Shown one piece after another: positions 8,199 through 18,061 of a stretch of 64,000 nucleotides of DNA. Positions within the stretch are counted from its first letter, which is position 1. Every line of letters begins with the position of its first letter. Origin of the DNA: Bacillota bacterium (GTDB lineage: Bacteria; Bacillota; Clostridia; Lachnospirales; Lachnospiraceae); the NCBI GenBank assembly GCA_023407575.1, contig JAEYLX010000075.1, positions 496,001 through 560,000 of the forward strand. The letters are read 5' to 3'. Under the pieces are notes generated by a model. It did not search any database, was not told the DNA's origin, and saw nothing but the letters and a program-made list of their open reading frames with translations. The translations under genes were made by a program, and so were the position numbers.

Positions 8199-11100
8199 CT
8201 AGTCAACTGATTTTAAAGATTCTAACATATCAATATGCTTGATCTGTGGTTTCATACACTGATTAACCAACCAGGTGAAAAACATTGTCAGTATTGCCGC
8301 ACCTAAGTATCCTTGCCAGGTAAGGTCACGGGTTAAAAATATCATATCCGGCTCTACCGTTGAAACTACTGCCCGGTACAGGAAAATTCCTGATAACAAT
8401 CCTATGACACAGCCAAGGAGTGATAGAATTACAGTTTCTCGGAAGATATAACTGTAGGTTTCTTTATCATAGAAGCCTAAAACCTTTAGAGTTGCGAGCT
8501 CTCTTTGACGTTCTCCGATATTGATGTTTGTCAAGTTATACAGTACCACAAAGGCAAGAAGACCTGCTGCTATAATTAAAATCCAGATTATATTATTTAC
8601 ACTGTTAATCGAGGTTCTGATATTGCCCATAAGGTCGTCTGTAAAAGAGATAACTCCAATTCCAGAAGCAGATGAAATATAATCTGTTATTTCTTCCTTA
8701 CTATTTGAAGCCTTTGTAATAGCGTAGAACTGGTTATAGGCAGGTGTAGCTCCAAACGAACTTTCGTATGCCTCATTTCCTATATATACATAATTAAAAG
8801 CATAATTTCTTGTGATACCAGTAATGGTTATCGAATGATACTTGTTGTCCTCCAGATATTTAACAAGAATGGTATCCCCGACGCCTACCTTTAAATTCAT
8901 AGATAGTTTTTCTGTTATAATTACACTATCGGGCTGAAATTCAATTGTTTCGTTTGAGCTTGGATCAGTAAAGGTCACAAAATCAGCAAAACCCTTTGCA
9001 TCCTTCGCTGTCACAATATAAATATTACTTGTCTTCATATCGTTTTCGGTTAAGCTTGCTTCTGCGGATTTACGCAGTATTTCAGTTGACTTGTCAAAGT
9101 AAGCTTTGTCACTCAATCGTGTTATTAATTCAGCAGAGGGTTCCTCCTCATCAAATCCAATGGAAACATCATAATGAAAGATACCGCCAAACTGTTTATC
9201 CAGTAACGTTCTGACTGCATTTTTTGCACCAAAGGCTGTTACCACCAAGGCTGTACAACCTACAATACCAATTAGAGTCATAATAAGTCGCTTTTTATTT
9301 AGCCCAAGATTTCTGACAGTAACTTTTTTGGTAAAGGAGAGTCGGCTCCATATTGGTTTTACATATTCCAAAAATACACGTTTTCCACTGCTGGGAGCTT
9401 TCGGACGCATTAATTCGGCTGGTGTCTCCCTAAGCGATTTCTTTGCAGCAATTCCTGTAGAAATGGTTATAATAAAAACAGTAGCAAAGATGGACACACC
9501 TGCAATTTCATAGTAAAAGGCTGGCGTCATATCCGGTAAGGCAAATACAATACCGTAGGCATTCCAAATGATTGTTGGCAGGAGCCAAAAGCCGATTGCC
9601 ACTCCTGTAATACTGCCGATTAAACTTGCAGCTGCAGCATATTTTAGGTATCTGCTTGCTATTTTACCATTGGAATAGCCAAGTGCTTTAAAGGTACCAA
9701 TAAGAGTTCTATCCTCATCCACCATTCTTGTCATTGTGGTCAAGCATACCAGTGCTGCTACAAGATAAAATATTACCGGGAACACTGTCGCCAAATCTTG
9801 CATACGAAGAGTATCATCCTTATATGCAACAAAGGATTCGTTCATATTCCGGTCAAGTACATACCACTTTGGGTCTCCCATATCAGTTAATTTCTTCTCT
9901 GCATCCTCAATTTCCTGCCTTGCCTCCTCGAGTTTTGTATCAGCCTCCGCTTTCTTCTCCTCATACTCCTTCTGTTTGTCTATCAGTTCTTTCTCTCCGT
10001 CTGCTATTTCTTCCTTTGCCAAAGCTAATTCTGATTTTGCAGTTGTAAGCTTTTGCTCAACACTAGAACTTTGTTCTTTATATTCGGAAAGTCCAGATTG
10101 ATGAGATTGCTTGGCAGCTTGAAGCTCCTGTTTGGCACTTTGCAGCTGTACCTTCGCACTGGTCAACTCCGCAGCTTTTGACTGGTATTCACTTTCACCA
10201 GCATCAAGCTGTCCTTTTGCTGCTGTTAATTCTGCCCCGGCATCCTTTAACTTTGCTAAGGCTGCATTGTACTGCACACTATCAAGTGCCTCCTTGTTCT
10301 TCTCAAGGAATTGCTTACTATCCAAATATTCTTGATTTTTACTGTTATATTCCTTCCAGCCTAAGTCAAGGGAGGTTCTGGCTTCCTTTAGCTGGATATT
10401 GGCTACGTCCAATTCCTGCGTTTTAGCCACAAGTTCTTGTTCTCCCCTTGATATTTGCTTCTCTGCATCGTCAAGCTCTCCTTTTGCCTCCAAAAGCTCC
10501 TTGTCTGCCTCAGCTTTCTGAGTATTATACTCGGTTAATCCGTCCGTATATTTTTCCTTTGCTTCTGCAAGTTCCTCTTTCCCTTCCTGAAGCTTAGACA
10601 ATGCATCCTTTAATTGTTTCGCCACATCTTTTTCTTTGTCTTCATATTCTACCTTTGCATCTGATAGTTCGGACTGGAATCCCTCATATCGCAAAGTTTC
10701 CCTATCCATAGCCAAACTCTCAAGTCGGTTAATAGTAGCCGCAACCTCGTTAAAGTATTCTTCTTCAAAGGTATTCTGCTCTTTTGCTCCTTCAAGGGTG
10801 ACATACAAATCGGTATAACCGTCAACCTGAAAGCTGTCTTTCGGAACATAAAGGATATAATCAATACTGCCGCTTCCTACGGAGGTATTTCCTTGCATAA
10901 AAGATAGATAATACGGCGATTCTGCAATTCCAGTAATCGTATATTCGGTACCAGCAAGCATTTTGGAAAGCTTAACGTTGGAAGCACTGTCCAAAAGTAC
11001 AGTGCTGTTTAAGGTAATATTCTTCAATCCAATGGAGGGGCGAATAATAATTGCTTCATTGCTATTATCGGGCCAGCTTCCATCTATCAACTTAAGCTGG

Positions 11101-11468
11101 TTCATGTAGTCTTTATCCTCTGCGCTATTTACTTGTGGCAATCCGTTTAAACGAAAAGCATAATCCTTATCTCCTACGCTGCCAGTTGCATCCACTGCAT
11201 AACTTGCCATAACACCTGTAACACCTTCAGTTGCTCTGACTGCACTAATATCTTCTTCTGTAAAGCCATAGGTGGACAACATCCTGACATCCATCACATT
11301 CTTCTCATCATAATATCCATCCCCTACCCGCTTCATATTGGGGGACACCGCAGCAAGTCCTGCAAATATCCCCGCACCCAGGAAAGAGATAAGTGCAATG
11401 GAGATGAAACGTACCGCTGTACTTTTAACCGCGCGTCTTGCGCTTTTTTGAAATACTGCCCTCTTCAT
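8199..11468 (-). CDS. FtsX-like ABC exporter permease with large coiled coil
   Basis: A 1089-residue permease of the MacB/FtsX group. A membrane helix near residues 15-40 is followed by an extracytoplasmic domain (to ~240), then about 270 residues of charged coiled coil rich in K, E, A and Q (~250-530). A three-helix FtsX block, a second extracytoplasmic domain and a final FtsX block come next (NLTNINIGERQRELATLKVLGF is the usual FtsX motif, split here by its helix). It probably uses the energy of the ATPase encoded just upstream to move peptides or lipids or to act mechanically. The ATG at 11468 shares its A with the TAA of the ATPase gene (TAATG), so translation is likely coupled; a GTG at 11474 is possible. 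Confidence 0.88.
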   Translation of the reverse strand: MKRAVFQKSARRAVKSTAVRFISIALISFLGAGIFAGLAAVSPNMKRVGDGYYDEKNVMDVRMLSTYGFTEEDISAVRATEGVTGVMASYAVDATGSVGDKDYAFRLNGLPQVNSAEDKDYMNQLKLIDGSWPDNSNEAIIIRPSIGLKNITLNSTVLLDSASNVKLSKMLAGTEYTITGIAESPYYLSFMQGNTSVGSGSIDYILYVPKDSFQVDGYTDLYVTLEGAKEQNTFEEEYFNEVAATINRLESLAMDRETLRYEGFQSELSDAKVEYEDKEKDVAKQLKDALSKLQEGKEELAEAKEKYTDGLTEYNTQKAEADKELLEAKGELDDAEKQISRGEQELVAKTQELDVANIQLKEARTSLDLGWKEYNSKNQEYLDSKQFLEKNKEALDSVQYNAALAKLKDAGAELTAAKGQLDAGESEYQSKAAELTSAKVQLQSAKQELQAAKQSHQSGLSEYKEQSSSVEQKLTTAKSELALAKEEIADGEKELIDKQKEYEEKKAEADTKLEEARQEIEDAEKKLTDMGDPKWYVLDRNMNESFVAYKDDTLRMQDLATVFPVIFYLVAALVCLTTMTRMVDEDRTLIGTFKALGYSNGKIASRYLKYAAAASLIGSITGVAIGFWLLPTIIWNAYGIVFALPDMTPAFYYEIAGVSIFATVFIITISTGIAAKKSLRETPAELMRPKAPSSGKRVFLEYVKPIWSRLSFTKKVTVRNLGLNKKRLIMTLIGIVGCTALVVTAFGAKNAVRTLLDKQFGGIFHYDVSIGFDEEEPSAELITRLSDKAYFDKSTEILRKSAEASLTENDMKTSNIYIVTAKDAKGFADFVTFTDPSSNETIEFQPDSVIITEKLSMNLKVGVGDTILVKYLEDNKYHSITITGITRNYAFNYVYIGNEAYESSFGATPAYNQFYAITKASNSKEEITDYISSASGIGVISFTDDLMGNIRTSINSVNNIIWILIIAAGLLAFVVLYNLTNINIGERQRELATLKVLGFYDKETYSYIFRETVILSLLGCVIGLLSGIFLYRAVVSTVEPDMIFLTRDLTWQGYLGAAILTMFFTWLVNQCMKPQIKHIDMLESLKSVD

Positions 11469-12169
11469 TACCACTCAATCCTTTCTGCAAGTATGGGATT
11501 TGGATTAACACTTACTTCTGTAACTGTACCATTACTCACACGGATTACTCTGTCCCCGATTGCTTCAAATGCCGAGTTGTGCGTAATGATGACTACTGTT
11601 TTGCCGTTCTTTCGACAGGTATCCTGCAATAACTTCAAAATATTCTTACCTGTTACGTAATCCAGTGCTCCAGTTGGTTCATCACAGAGCATTAGCTTTG
11701 GATTTTTTGCCAATGCCCTGGCAATTGCCACACGCTGTTGTTCTCCCCCCGATAACTGTGAGGGGAAATTCAATAGTCTTTCCCCAAGTCCCACATCTTG
11801 CAGGCATTGTCCGGCATCCAAAGGATTCTTGCATATCTGAGAAGCCAATTCCACATTTTCTACAGTTGTCAGGTTCTGCACCAGATTATAAAACTGAAAT
11901 ACAAAACCAATATCCTCACGCCTGTATTTCACCAATTGATTATAATTATATTTACTGATTTCCGTTCCATCTAAGAAGATTTCTCCTGAAGTTACCGTGT
12001 CCATACCTCCCAGCATATTTAATACCGTTGTTTTTCCAGCCCCAGAAGCACCTACGATTATAACCAGTTCACCCTGATTAATGGTAAAATTAACGCCCTT
12101 AACTGCCTCCACTTTAACCTCTCCGCTTTGATAAACCTTACGTACATCCTTAAATTCTACAAATGCCAT
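11468..12169 (-). CDS. ABC transporter ATPase, LolD/MacB type
   Basis: A 233-residue ATP-binding subunit with Walker A VGASGAGKTT near residue 40, Q-loop FVFQFYNL, signature LSGGEQQRVAIARAL, Walker B LMLCDEPTGALD and H-loop ITHNS. Sequence and length match the LolD/MacB/YknY class, which pairs with FtsX-type permeases. It is the first gene of a two-gene unit with the permease and ends in a TAATG overlap. A GAAAGGAA ribosome site precedes the ATG. A divergent TetR regulator follows at 12375. Confidence 0.93.
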   Translation of the reverse strand: MAFVEFKDVRKVYQSGEVKVEAVKGVNFTINQGELVIIVGASGAGKTTVLNMLGGMDTVTSGEIFLDGTEISKYNYNQLVKYRREDIGFVFQFYNLVQNLTTVENVELASQICKNPLDAGQCLQDVGLGERLLNFPSQLSGGEQQRVAIARALAKNPKLMLCDEPTGALDYVTGKNILKLLQDTCRKNGKTVVIITHNSAFEAIGDRVIRVSNGTVTEVSVNPNPILAERIEW

Positions 12170-12250
12170 GCTTAGTCACATTCCTTTCAGTCGTATCCTT
12201 TTGTTATCACTACCCTGCCCAAAGTATACTTCGCATATAAAATTCTATAA

Positions 12251-12294
12251 ACGGACACATCACCCCATTCTGTATAAAATACGGACAAATCACC
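12251..12294. promoter_or_regulatory. Direct-repeat operator candidate, 30-bp period
   Basis: The 14-mer ACGGACAcATCACC occurs at 12251-12264 and again, with one change, at 12281-12294. The spacing is exactly 30 bases, close to three DNA turns. A third related stretch ACCGGACA lies near 12337-12344. They sit in the divergent region between the ABC exporter and the TetR gene and are likely regulator sites. Confidence 0.5.
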
Positions 12295-12374
12295 ATAAAT
12301 TGATGGTCAAATACGCTATCACCTCTTGAAAATTTTACCGGACATTTGTATAATAAATGAATTGGAGGGAATTT

Positions 12375-12950
12375 ATGAAGCATGAAACAACGACCTTAAT
12401 GACTAAAAAAGCTCTGGCAGCTTCCTTAAAAAGAGTCATGGAGCAAAAACCTCTGGGAAAAATATCTGTTCGAGAAATTATTGAAGATTGTGGTGTTAAC
12501 CGTAAGACCTTTTATTATCACTTTCAGGATATTTATGATTTACTGAAATGGATTTTTGAGGAAGAGGCGATTGGAATTGTTAAAAAATACGACTTAGCAA
12601 ATGACTATCCGAATGTAATTCGCTTCGTCTTAGATTATGTAGAAGAAAATAAGCTTATATGCAACTGTGCCTTTGACGCTCTTGGCAGAGATGAGCTAAA
12701 GCGCTTTTTTCAAAAAGATTTTTATTCTGTAATATCAAAAATTGTAGAACAATTATCTGAAGGGTTGGTAGTTCCTGAAGATTATAAGTCCTTTCTCACT
12801 AATTTTTATACGGAAGCCATAGCTTCCCTTCTAATTGATTGGCTTCGAAATAAAGAGTACCGGGATAAGCAAAAAACCATTGACTATGTTTCTATCACTC
12901 TTTTTGGTTCTATGAGACAAATACTTGAAAAAGCAGAAAGAGAATTATAA
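12375..12950 (+). CDS. TetR/AcrR-family regulator (DhaS-like C-terminus)
   Basis: A 191-residue TetR-type protein. The N-terminal segment LMTKKALAASLKRVMEQKP leads into the HTH ISVREIIEDCGVNRKTFYYHF, the DhaS/YxaF-like pattern for Firmicute regulators with a TetR_C_8-type C-terminal half. ATG 12375 is chosen because GGAGGG sits six bases upstream; an ATG six codons earlier has no site. It is divergent from the FtsX-type ABC exporter and probably controls it through the repeats in between. Confidence 0.88.
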   Translation: MKHETTTLMTKKALAASLKRVMEQKPLGKISVREIIEDCGVNRKTFYYHFQDIYDLLKWIFEEEAIGIVKKYDLANDYPNVIRFVLDYVEENKLICNCAFDALGRDELKRFFQKDFYSVISKIVEQLSEGLVVPEDYKSFLTNFYTEAIASLLIDWLRNKEYRDKQKTIDYVSITLFGSMRQILEKAEREL

Positions 12951-12999
12951 CTATAATAAGCAAAAAGAAAATTTCAACCTAAAATACGAATTCGAATAC

Positions 13000-13019
13000 G
13001 TTGTTTCACTTGTCATGAA
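13000..13019. repeat. 20-bp dispersed repeat, copy 1
   Basis: The 20-mer GTTGTTTCACTTGTCATGAA is found here and again, identical and in the same orientation, at 58394-58413. In both places it stands directly before a terminator-like hairpin. Confidence 0.7.
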
Positions 13020-13023
13020 CTAA

Positions 13024-13068
13024 AAATGTCCTCAAATGCAAGTTATTCACTTGCATTTGAGGACATTT
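13024..13068. terminator. Perfect 19-bp hairpin between convergent genes
   Basis: Arms 13024-13042 and 13050-13068 are perfectly complementary over 19 bases (starting AAATGTCCTC), with the loop TTATTCA. No clean U-tract follows. It lies between the tetR gene and the converging chemoreceptor gene, so it probably ends transcription from both sides. Confidence 0.75.
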
Positions 13069-13147
13069 CTGTTCTTTGAGCCTTGTTCTATTTGCTTCTA
13101 TTAGAATTAATAAAGCATAATATGAAATTATAATACCTATCCACTCT

Positions 13148-15175
13148 TTAAATTTTAAATTGCCCCACTTCAGTTCTTAACTGATCTGCCAATTTATTTA
13201 ACTCTTTCGAATATCTGGAGAACTCTTCCATCGTTGCTGTCATTTCTTCTGTGGAGGCTGTTACCTCTTCCGATGCAGAGGCAGTTTCTTCTGATACAGC
13301 AGCAATATTCTCCGCAGCTTCCACCACGGGATCTGTATTCTCACTGGCAACACCGATCAAAGCTCTGATATCCTTCACTTGTGCAATCATATCCCCGATG
13401 GTTTTTAAAATCTCACTAAAAATCTGCTTGGACTCTGCCACGGTATTATCCTGTTCCTCAACAACACTTTTGGTCAGGTTAATTGCATTTGCTGCATCCA
13501 AAGACTTTCTTTGAATGCCGTCAATAATGCCTTGAATTCTCTCCGTAGAATTCTTTGATTGGTCAGCAAGCTTTCTAATTTCCCCTGCTACAACCGCGAA
13601 GCCTTTCCCTGCTTCACCTGCACGAGCCGCTTCGATGCTGGCATTCAGGGATAATAAATTCGTCTGTGCAGTGATACCATCAATTGCTTCTGTAATTGTA
13701 CTGATTAGTTTTGTACTTTCATACATATCCTTAACAATAACACTCACCTCCTCGGTGGATGTTTTTGTTCTTCCGGATTTTTCAATCAGAGTTTCAACCA
13801 TATCTAAGCCTTTACCGCTTAGAACCTGAGTATTGTTTGTAATATCATTCATATCCACTGATTTACGACTGATATCTTCAATAATCTTTGATAAATCTTC
13901 AATACCATCAGCAACATTCTGCGCATCCTGTGCCTGATCTACGGAACCTCTGGATACCTCTTCGATTGCCTTTGCCAACTCTGCAATGGAACGTGTTGCC
14001 TCTGAAGACATATTTGCCAGATTTGTCGAGGTCGTCAGTACCGTTTCTGAAGAATCCACAACCTTCTTCATTAGATTTGACACATTTTTAATCATTAAAT
14101 TAAACGAGTTTGCTAAGTCATTAAATTCATCCTTGGTGGATGCTGCAATCTCTACTGTAAGATCCCCGTTGGAAGCCTTGGCAAAAACCTCCTTTAAACG
14201 TTTTATATTCTTTGTAATTCCATTGCTTAGTAAAAATGACAGGGTCAAAGAAACCAAAATCATGATTAAGGTTACCATAATACTTACATACATAATCTGC
14301 TGGGTATCATCCGATAGTTCAGAATCCTCCAAGGAAGCCACCAGCTTCCACCCAGTAATACTATTGGTATCAAATACTCCAAACTTATCCGTACCGCCAT
14401 ATTGGTATTCTACAAATCCGCTCTCTTCTGTTTTTGTTTTATTCCAAAAGGATAGTTGTGCAGCCATATCTGTATTAATTAACTCACTGTCTGGGTGCGC
14501 CAGTACAATTCCATCCTTATCTGCTAAGAAGGTATATCCTGAATCACCAATCGTAACTGATGAAATTTTATCAGATATGGTTGCTAAGGTACAATCAATT
14601 GCTGCAACTCCTATTACCTCTTCATCCCTTACAACCGCTTTCGCGATGGTTATAACATTATCTCCGGTGACAGCATCCACATAGGGTGGTGTGAATATTA
14701 CAGTTTCAGGATACTCCACTGCCTGCTGATACCAGCCTCGTGATGTTGGGTCGTACCCTTCCGGTAAATCCGCAGCCGGATAAATCAGCATTTCCTTAGA
14801 AGACATACCAATGTATGCATTCGTAATATCCTCGCTTCTCTCCTTCACACTTTTTAACAGATCATTTATGTAGGACTGATTATCCCCTTCATTTGCATGA
14901 ATTACATGATAATTCTCTGCTGTTATAGCCACCAGCTCTGTCATACCATAAAAATACTCCTGCAGACTATTATTCATCTGCGTTAACGTCTGCATACTGG
15001 TTACTTTCAGCTTTTCTTCCAATATAGACTTTGATTGTAAATATGTTCCTGCCCCTAAAACTAATAATGGAATTAAGCAAATCGTCACAATTCCAGAAAT
15101 AAGTTTAAGCTGAATACTGTTAAGTCTTATTCTTTTTTTCTTCATTTTCATCACACGGTGCGTTATAAAATGCAC
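13148..15175 (-). CDS. Methyl-accepting chemotaxis protein with dCache sensor
   Basis: A 675-residue chemoreceptor. A membrane helix near residues 20-42 is followed by an extracellular dCache_1-type sensor (~45-285; note the RGWYQQAVEYPETVIFTPPYVDA motif region), a second helix (~290-315), a HAMP domain and a long signalling coil. The hairpin tip is NLLSLNASIEAARAGEAGKGF. It should bind a small ligand outside and control CheA inside. GTG 15175 is preferred because AAAGGAG lies six bases upstream, whereas the first ATG codons, eight and ten codons further, are too far from it. The GTG lies inside a small hairpin. A sigma-D-like promoter precedes the gene. Confidence 0.92.
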   Translation of the reverse strand: MHFITHRVMKMKKKRIRLNSIQLKLISGIVTICLIPLLVLGAGTYLQSKSILEEKLKVTSMQTLTQMNNSLQEYFYGMTELVAITAENYHVIHANEGDNQSYINDLLKSVKERSEDITNAYIGMSSKEMLIYPAADLPEGYDPTSRGWYQQAVEYPETVIFTPPYVDAVTGDNVITIAKAVVRDEEVIGVAAIDCTLATISDKISSVTIGDSGYTFLADKDGIVLAHPDSELINTDMAAQLSFWNKTKTEESGFVEYQYGGTDKFGVFDTNSITGWKLVASLEDSELSDDTQQIMYVSIMVTLIMILVSLTLSFLLSNGITKNIKRLKEVFAKASNGDLTVEIAASTKDEFNDLANSFNLMIKNVSNLMKKVVDSSETVLTTSTNLANMSSEATRSIAELAKAIEEVSRGSVDQAQDAQNVADGIEDLSKIIEDISRKSVDMNDITNNTQVLSGKGLDMVETLIEKSGRTKTSTEEVSVIVKDMYESTKLISTITEAIDGITAQTNLLSLNASIEAARAGEAGKGFAVVAGEIRKLADQSKNSTERIQGIIDGIQRKSLDAANAINLTKSVVEEQDNTVAESKQIFSEILKTIGDMIAQVKDIRALIGVASENTDPVVEAAENIAAVSEETASASEEVTASTEEMTATMEEFSRYSKELNKLADQLRTEVGQFKI

Positions 15176-15238
15176 CGCTTTCTCCTTTCCACACTATCAT
15201 TGTTTTTTACATGGTCTCATTACATACTGGGTATTTTA

Positions 15239-15265
15239 ATAATCGGACTAATTGATATGCCTTTA
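15239..15265 (-). promoter_or_regulatory. Sigma-D (sigma-28)-like promoter
   Basis: Read on the minus strand: TAAA, a 15-base spacer, then CCGATTAT. The flagellar/chemotaxis sigma-D consensus is TAAA-N14-16-CCGATAT. The element is about 65 bases upstream of the chemoreceptor start codon, which fits the gene's role. Confidence 0.5.
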
Positions 15266-15363
15266 TTTATATTTCAACATTACTATGTTTTCTTGCATTT
15301 ATCAACATTATTCGACATTTACAGCTATGATTTTTTCTGGTAAATGGTAATGCTTCTTTATAA

Positions 15364-15408
15364 CAAAAAGCTTTTGCAGCATAGCATATTACGCTATACT
15401 GCAAAAGC
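15364..15408 (-). terminator. Intrinsic terminator after YhgE-like gene
   Basis: On the minus strand GCTTTTGCAG-ATAGC pairs with GCTAT-CTGCAAAAGC with one mismatch, loop ATATTAC-like, followed by TTTTTG. It lies 32 bases past the stop of the YhgE/Pip-like gene. Confidence 0.85.
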
Positions 15409-15439
15409 CCTGTTTATATTACATATTACATATATCCTT

Positions 15440-17833
15440 TTAACTCATTCCTTTTTCAACTAACCTGTCATACATTGTTAATCTGTTTCTTCTAATGTTC
15501 CTGGTGCGTAACGTAAATAGTATAATTGTCAAGCATGTGAAAACTAAGAAGATAGCCACTAACACTATCACATCATGTACAATAGATTTCCCTCCCGAAA
15601 TTGTAGATCGGAAAGCCTCCACTCCATAGCTAAAAGGTAAAAATCTATGAATTTTTGCCACATAATCTGCTGATAGTTCAATTGGATAGGTTCCCGTACT
15701 TCCAGACAGCTGTAACAGCATAAATATAACCATGATATAGCTTCCTATTTTCCCTAGCATTGCATTGGCAAAATAAAGAATACTCATAAAGGTACAAGAT
15801 ACAATACAGGCTAATACAATTGTACTTCCCATTCGTACTGGATCAAAACCACAGAAATGACGAAGCAGGATTACCATTAAAAGTGCTTGAATAATGGCTA
15901 CTGCGCCAAGAACGGAGGCCTTGCTTGCCCACCACCGAAAGCCGTTCTTAAGCTCTCCTGGATACCGCATTAAAGGATACATTAGCGTAAATGCAATACA
16001 CCCTACCCATAAACCTGCACACAACATATACGCTGCCATTGCACTTCCGTTGTTCGGTACCTGTGTGACTTGTGTTTCCTGGCTCTCTACCGGATTCGCC
16101 ATCATGTTATAGGTATTCTCATCTGCTTTAATATCCGTTATCTTATCTGCTCCCTCCTGTAAACCAGAGTGTAATTCTTTTGTTCCATCTGCAAAGCTGT
16201 TGATTCCTTCCGCTAAGGAGATATCTCCATCCAACAGTGTCTGAGCACCTGTTGTAAGTGAGGAGGTACCCTCCTCCAAATCTGATGCGCCACTGGATAA
16301 CTGATTCATTCCTGTATAAAAGGAATTCATTCCTTTGCTTACCTTTGATGCACCACTTGATAAATCTACTGCACCAGAATTCAACGCTTCCAGACCAGAA
16401 TTTAAGGTCTGATTCCCCTTATACAATTGATTAATCCCTGAAGATAATGCGAAAGCTCCAGCCGATATTGCAGTTACTGAAGACTTTAATAATCCCAAGT
16501 CCGTACCCTCATCTGCTAACTGAAGATTCATTGCAGATGTCACAGCCTCTGCTCCGGATACCGCAGCTCCTGCTGCAACTTGCTGTACTGCTCCAGTAAC
16601 AGAGTCAGAGATAGATTTGTCAATTGCATCCGCTGTAATGTAGGAAGCCACTCCGTTCAATGAGCCTGATACAATTTGATTTACTACGGCTCCTGCTTGT
16701 TCTTCGGTATAGCCGCAGTAAGTTTCTAATGCTGCTATTAACTGCTTAATCTCTGGGCTAGATAATACGTTGCCAGCAACTGCACTTATGGTATTACTAC
16801 TTGTCAGGGTACTCTTAATGTTTGCAGATACTCCATTCGCAATACCAGTAGATAGCTGATTGGCTCCATTTGTTACCGATGTACTTTCTAAAGCCGCTGT
16901 TTGAATTGCTTCCTTTTGTTCCTCTGTAAGTGAGAAGTCAATTTTGCTTATTGCTTCATTTAAATTAGTTGCTCCGTTCGCTAAAGCTTTCGAGCCAGCT
17001 ACAAGACCTTTTTCTCCTTCAAAACCCGCAAGAATTTGCGAGGAACCTTCCAAAGCGTTCACGGTACCATCAGAAAGACTGACTGCACCGTTTGCCAATG
17101 ACGTAATACCCTTTTCCAGATTAGATGCTCCCGTGGTTGCTGTATTAACACCGTCGGCAAGCTTTATCGCTCCATCATTCAGCGCCGTGGCACCCTCATA
17201 TAGATCCTTTGTGCCGTCACTTATTTTTGATGTACCTGTCACTAATTCGTCACTACCATCAACCAGCTCCTTTGCCCCATCTGCCGCTTCCTGCATGTTA
17301 TCGCCAATCTCTTCTATCTGACCAAACAGTGATTCGGCATATGTTTCAGTGACTGATTTTTGAACCGAGGTCTGTATTTTCGCTAGTGCAGATTCTGACA
17401 GTTTTGAAGCAATATAGTTACTTCCTGGATTTGTTGCATAGTCCAGCATCATTTTCTTTGGTTCACTGTTCATTAAGGTTGTTGCATTTAAGGAAAAATC
17501 CTTTGGAATTGTTATAACCATATAATAGGTGCCATCCTTTAACCCTACTTCCGCCTTTTGTATTTCGTCAGCGTTAACAAAGATAAAGTCAAGAGCATCA
17601 TTTTCTTTTAAATTTTCCACTAGATCATCACCAATGGAAAGAGTGTTTCCTTCATATTCTACTGGTTCATCCAGGTTTATAACTGCAACAGGCAGATTAC
17701 TAACCTTTCCATAGGGGTCCCACATTGAGGATAAAAACAATACATTGTAAAGTGCAGGTATCATCGCTATGGAAACAATAATGATGAACATTAATTTATT
17801 GTTCCATAAGCTTTTCCATTCTTCTTTAAGCAT
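15440..17833 (-). CDS. YhgE/Pip-family membrane protein (ABC-2-like)
   Basis: A 797-residue protein with the YhgE/Pip plan. A membrane helix near residues 15-35 is followed by an N-terminal extracytoplasmic domain (VAVINLDEPVEYEGN.. opening) and about 380 residues of repeats such as LxxGaxxLxxGxxxLxxG. The C-terminus is a five- to six-helix ABC-2-type membrane block (~600-780). Relatives act as phage-infection proteins, in type VII secretion or as exporter-like proteins; the role here is not known. ATG 17833 follows AAAGGAGATATAT closely; an upstream ATG would add 23 residues before the first helix. A divergent TetR gene at 18062 suggests inducible expression. Confidence 0.9.
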   Translation of the reverse strand: MLKEEWKSLWNNKLMFIIIVSIAMIPALYNVLFLSSMWDPYGKVSNLPVAVINLDEPVEYEGNTLSIGDDLVENLKENDALDFIFVNADEIQKAEVGLKDGTYYMVITIPKDFSLNATTLMNSEPKKMMLDYATNPGSNYIASKLSESALAKIQTSVQKSVTETYAESLFGQIEEIGDNMQEAADGAKELVDGSDELVTGTSKISDGTKDLYEGATALNDGAIKLADGVNTATTGASNLEKGITSLANGAVSLSDGTVNALEGSSQILAGFEGEKGLVAGSKALANGATNLNEAISKIDFSLTEEQKEAIQTAALESTSVTNGANQLSTGIANGVSANIKSTLTSSNTISAVAGNVLSSPEIKQLIAALETYCGYTEEQAGAVVNQIVSGSLNGVASYITADAIDKSISDSVTGAVQQVAAGAAVSGAEAVTSAMNLQLADEGTDLGLLKSSVTAISAGAFALSSGINQLYKGNQTLNSGLEALNSGAVDLSSGASKVSKGMNSFYTGMNQLSSGASDLEEGTSSLTTGAQTLLDGDISLAEGINSFADGTKELHSGLQEGADKITDIKADENTYNMMANPVESQETQVTQVPNNGSAMAAYMLCAGLWVGCIAFTLMYPLMRYPGELKNGFRWWASKASVLGAVAIIQALLMVILLRHFCGFDPVRMGSTIVLACIVSCTFMSILYFANAMLGKIGSYIMVIFMLLQLSGSTGTYPIELSADYVAKIHRFLPFSYGVEAFRSTISGGKSIVHDVIVLVAIFLVFTCLTIILFTLRTRNIRRNRLTMYDRLVEKGMS

Positions 17834-17895
17834 ATATATCTCCTTTCTGCAGCTTGAATTTTCCTGCAAACGAATTATACTTTTACTTAAAGTTA

Positions 17896-17908
17896 TATAC
17901 AATGTATA
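17896..17908. promoter_or_regulatory. Operator candidate upstream of YhgE-like gene
   Basis: A perfect 13-bp palindrome TATACAATGTATA lies 63 bases before the YhgE-like start, in the 228-base divergent region shared with the TetR gene. A related AAAGTTATAC motif recurs at about 17928. It is a plausible TetR binding site, inferred only from position and symmetry. Confidence 0.45.
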
Positions 17909-18061
17909 ATAAATTTAAAAAAGTTCAAAGTTATACAAATATCTATTGAAATGTTTATGTTTCTATCATTTTTGTTAGTTTAGATATTTTTGACTGTGAA
18001 AACAAGTTTTTTATAGTGAATTTTTAATAATAGATTTTTTATAACATTTACCGGGAAAGGC

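Noticed and set aside
13986..14684. 232-codon frame opposite the chemoreceptor gene
   Set aside because: Antisense shadow of a strongly supported coding sequence, Ser/Val-rich as expected from the complement.
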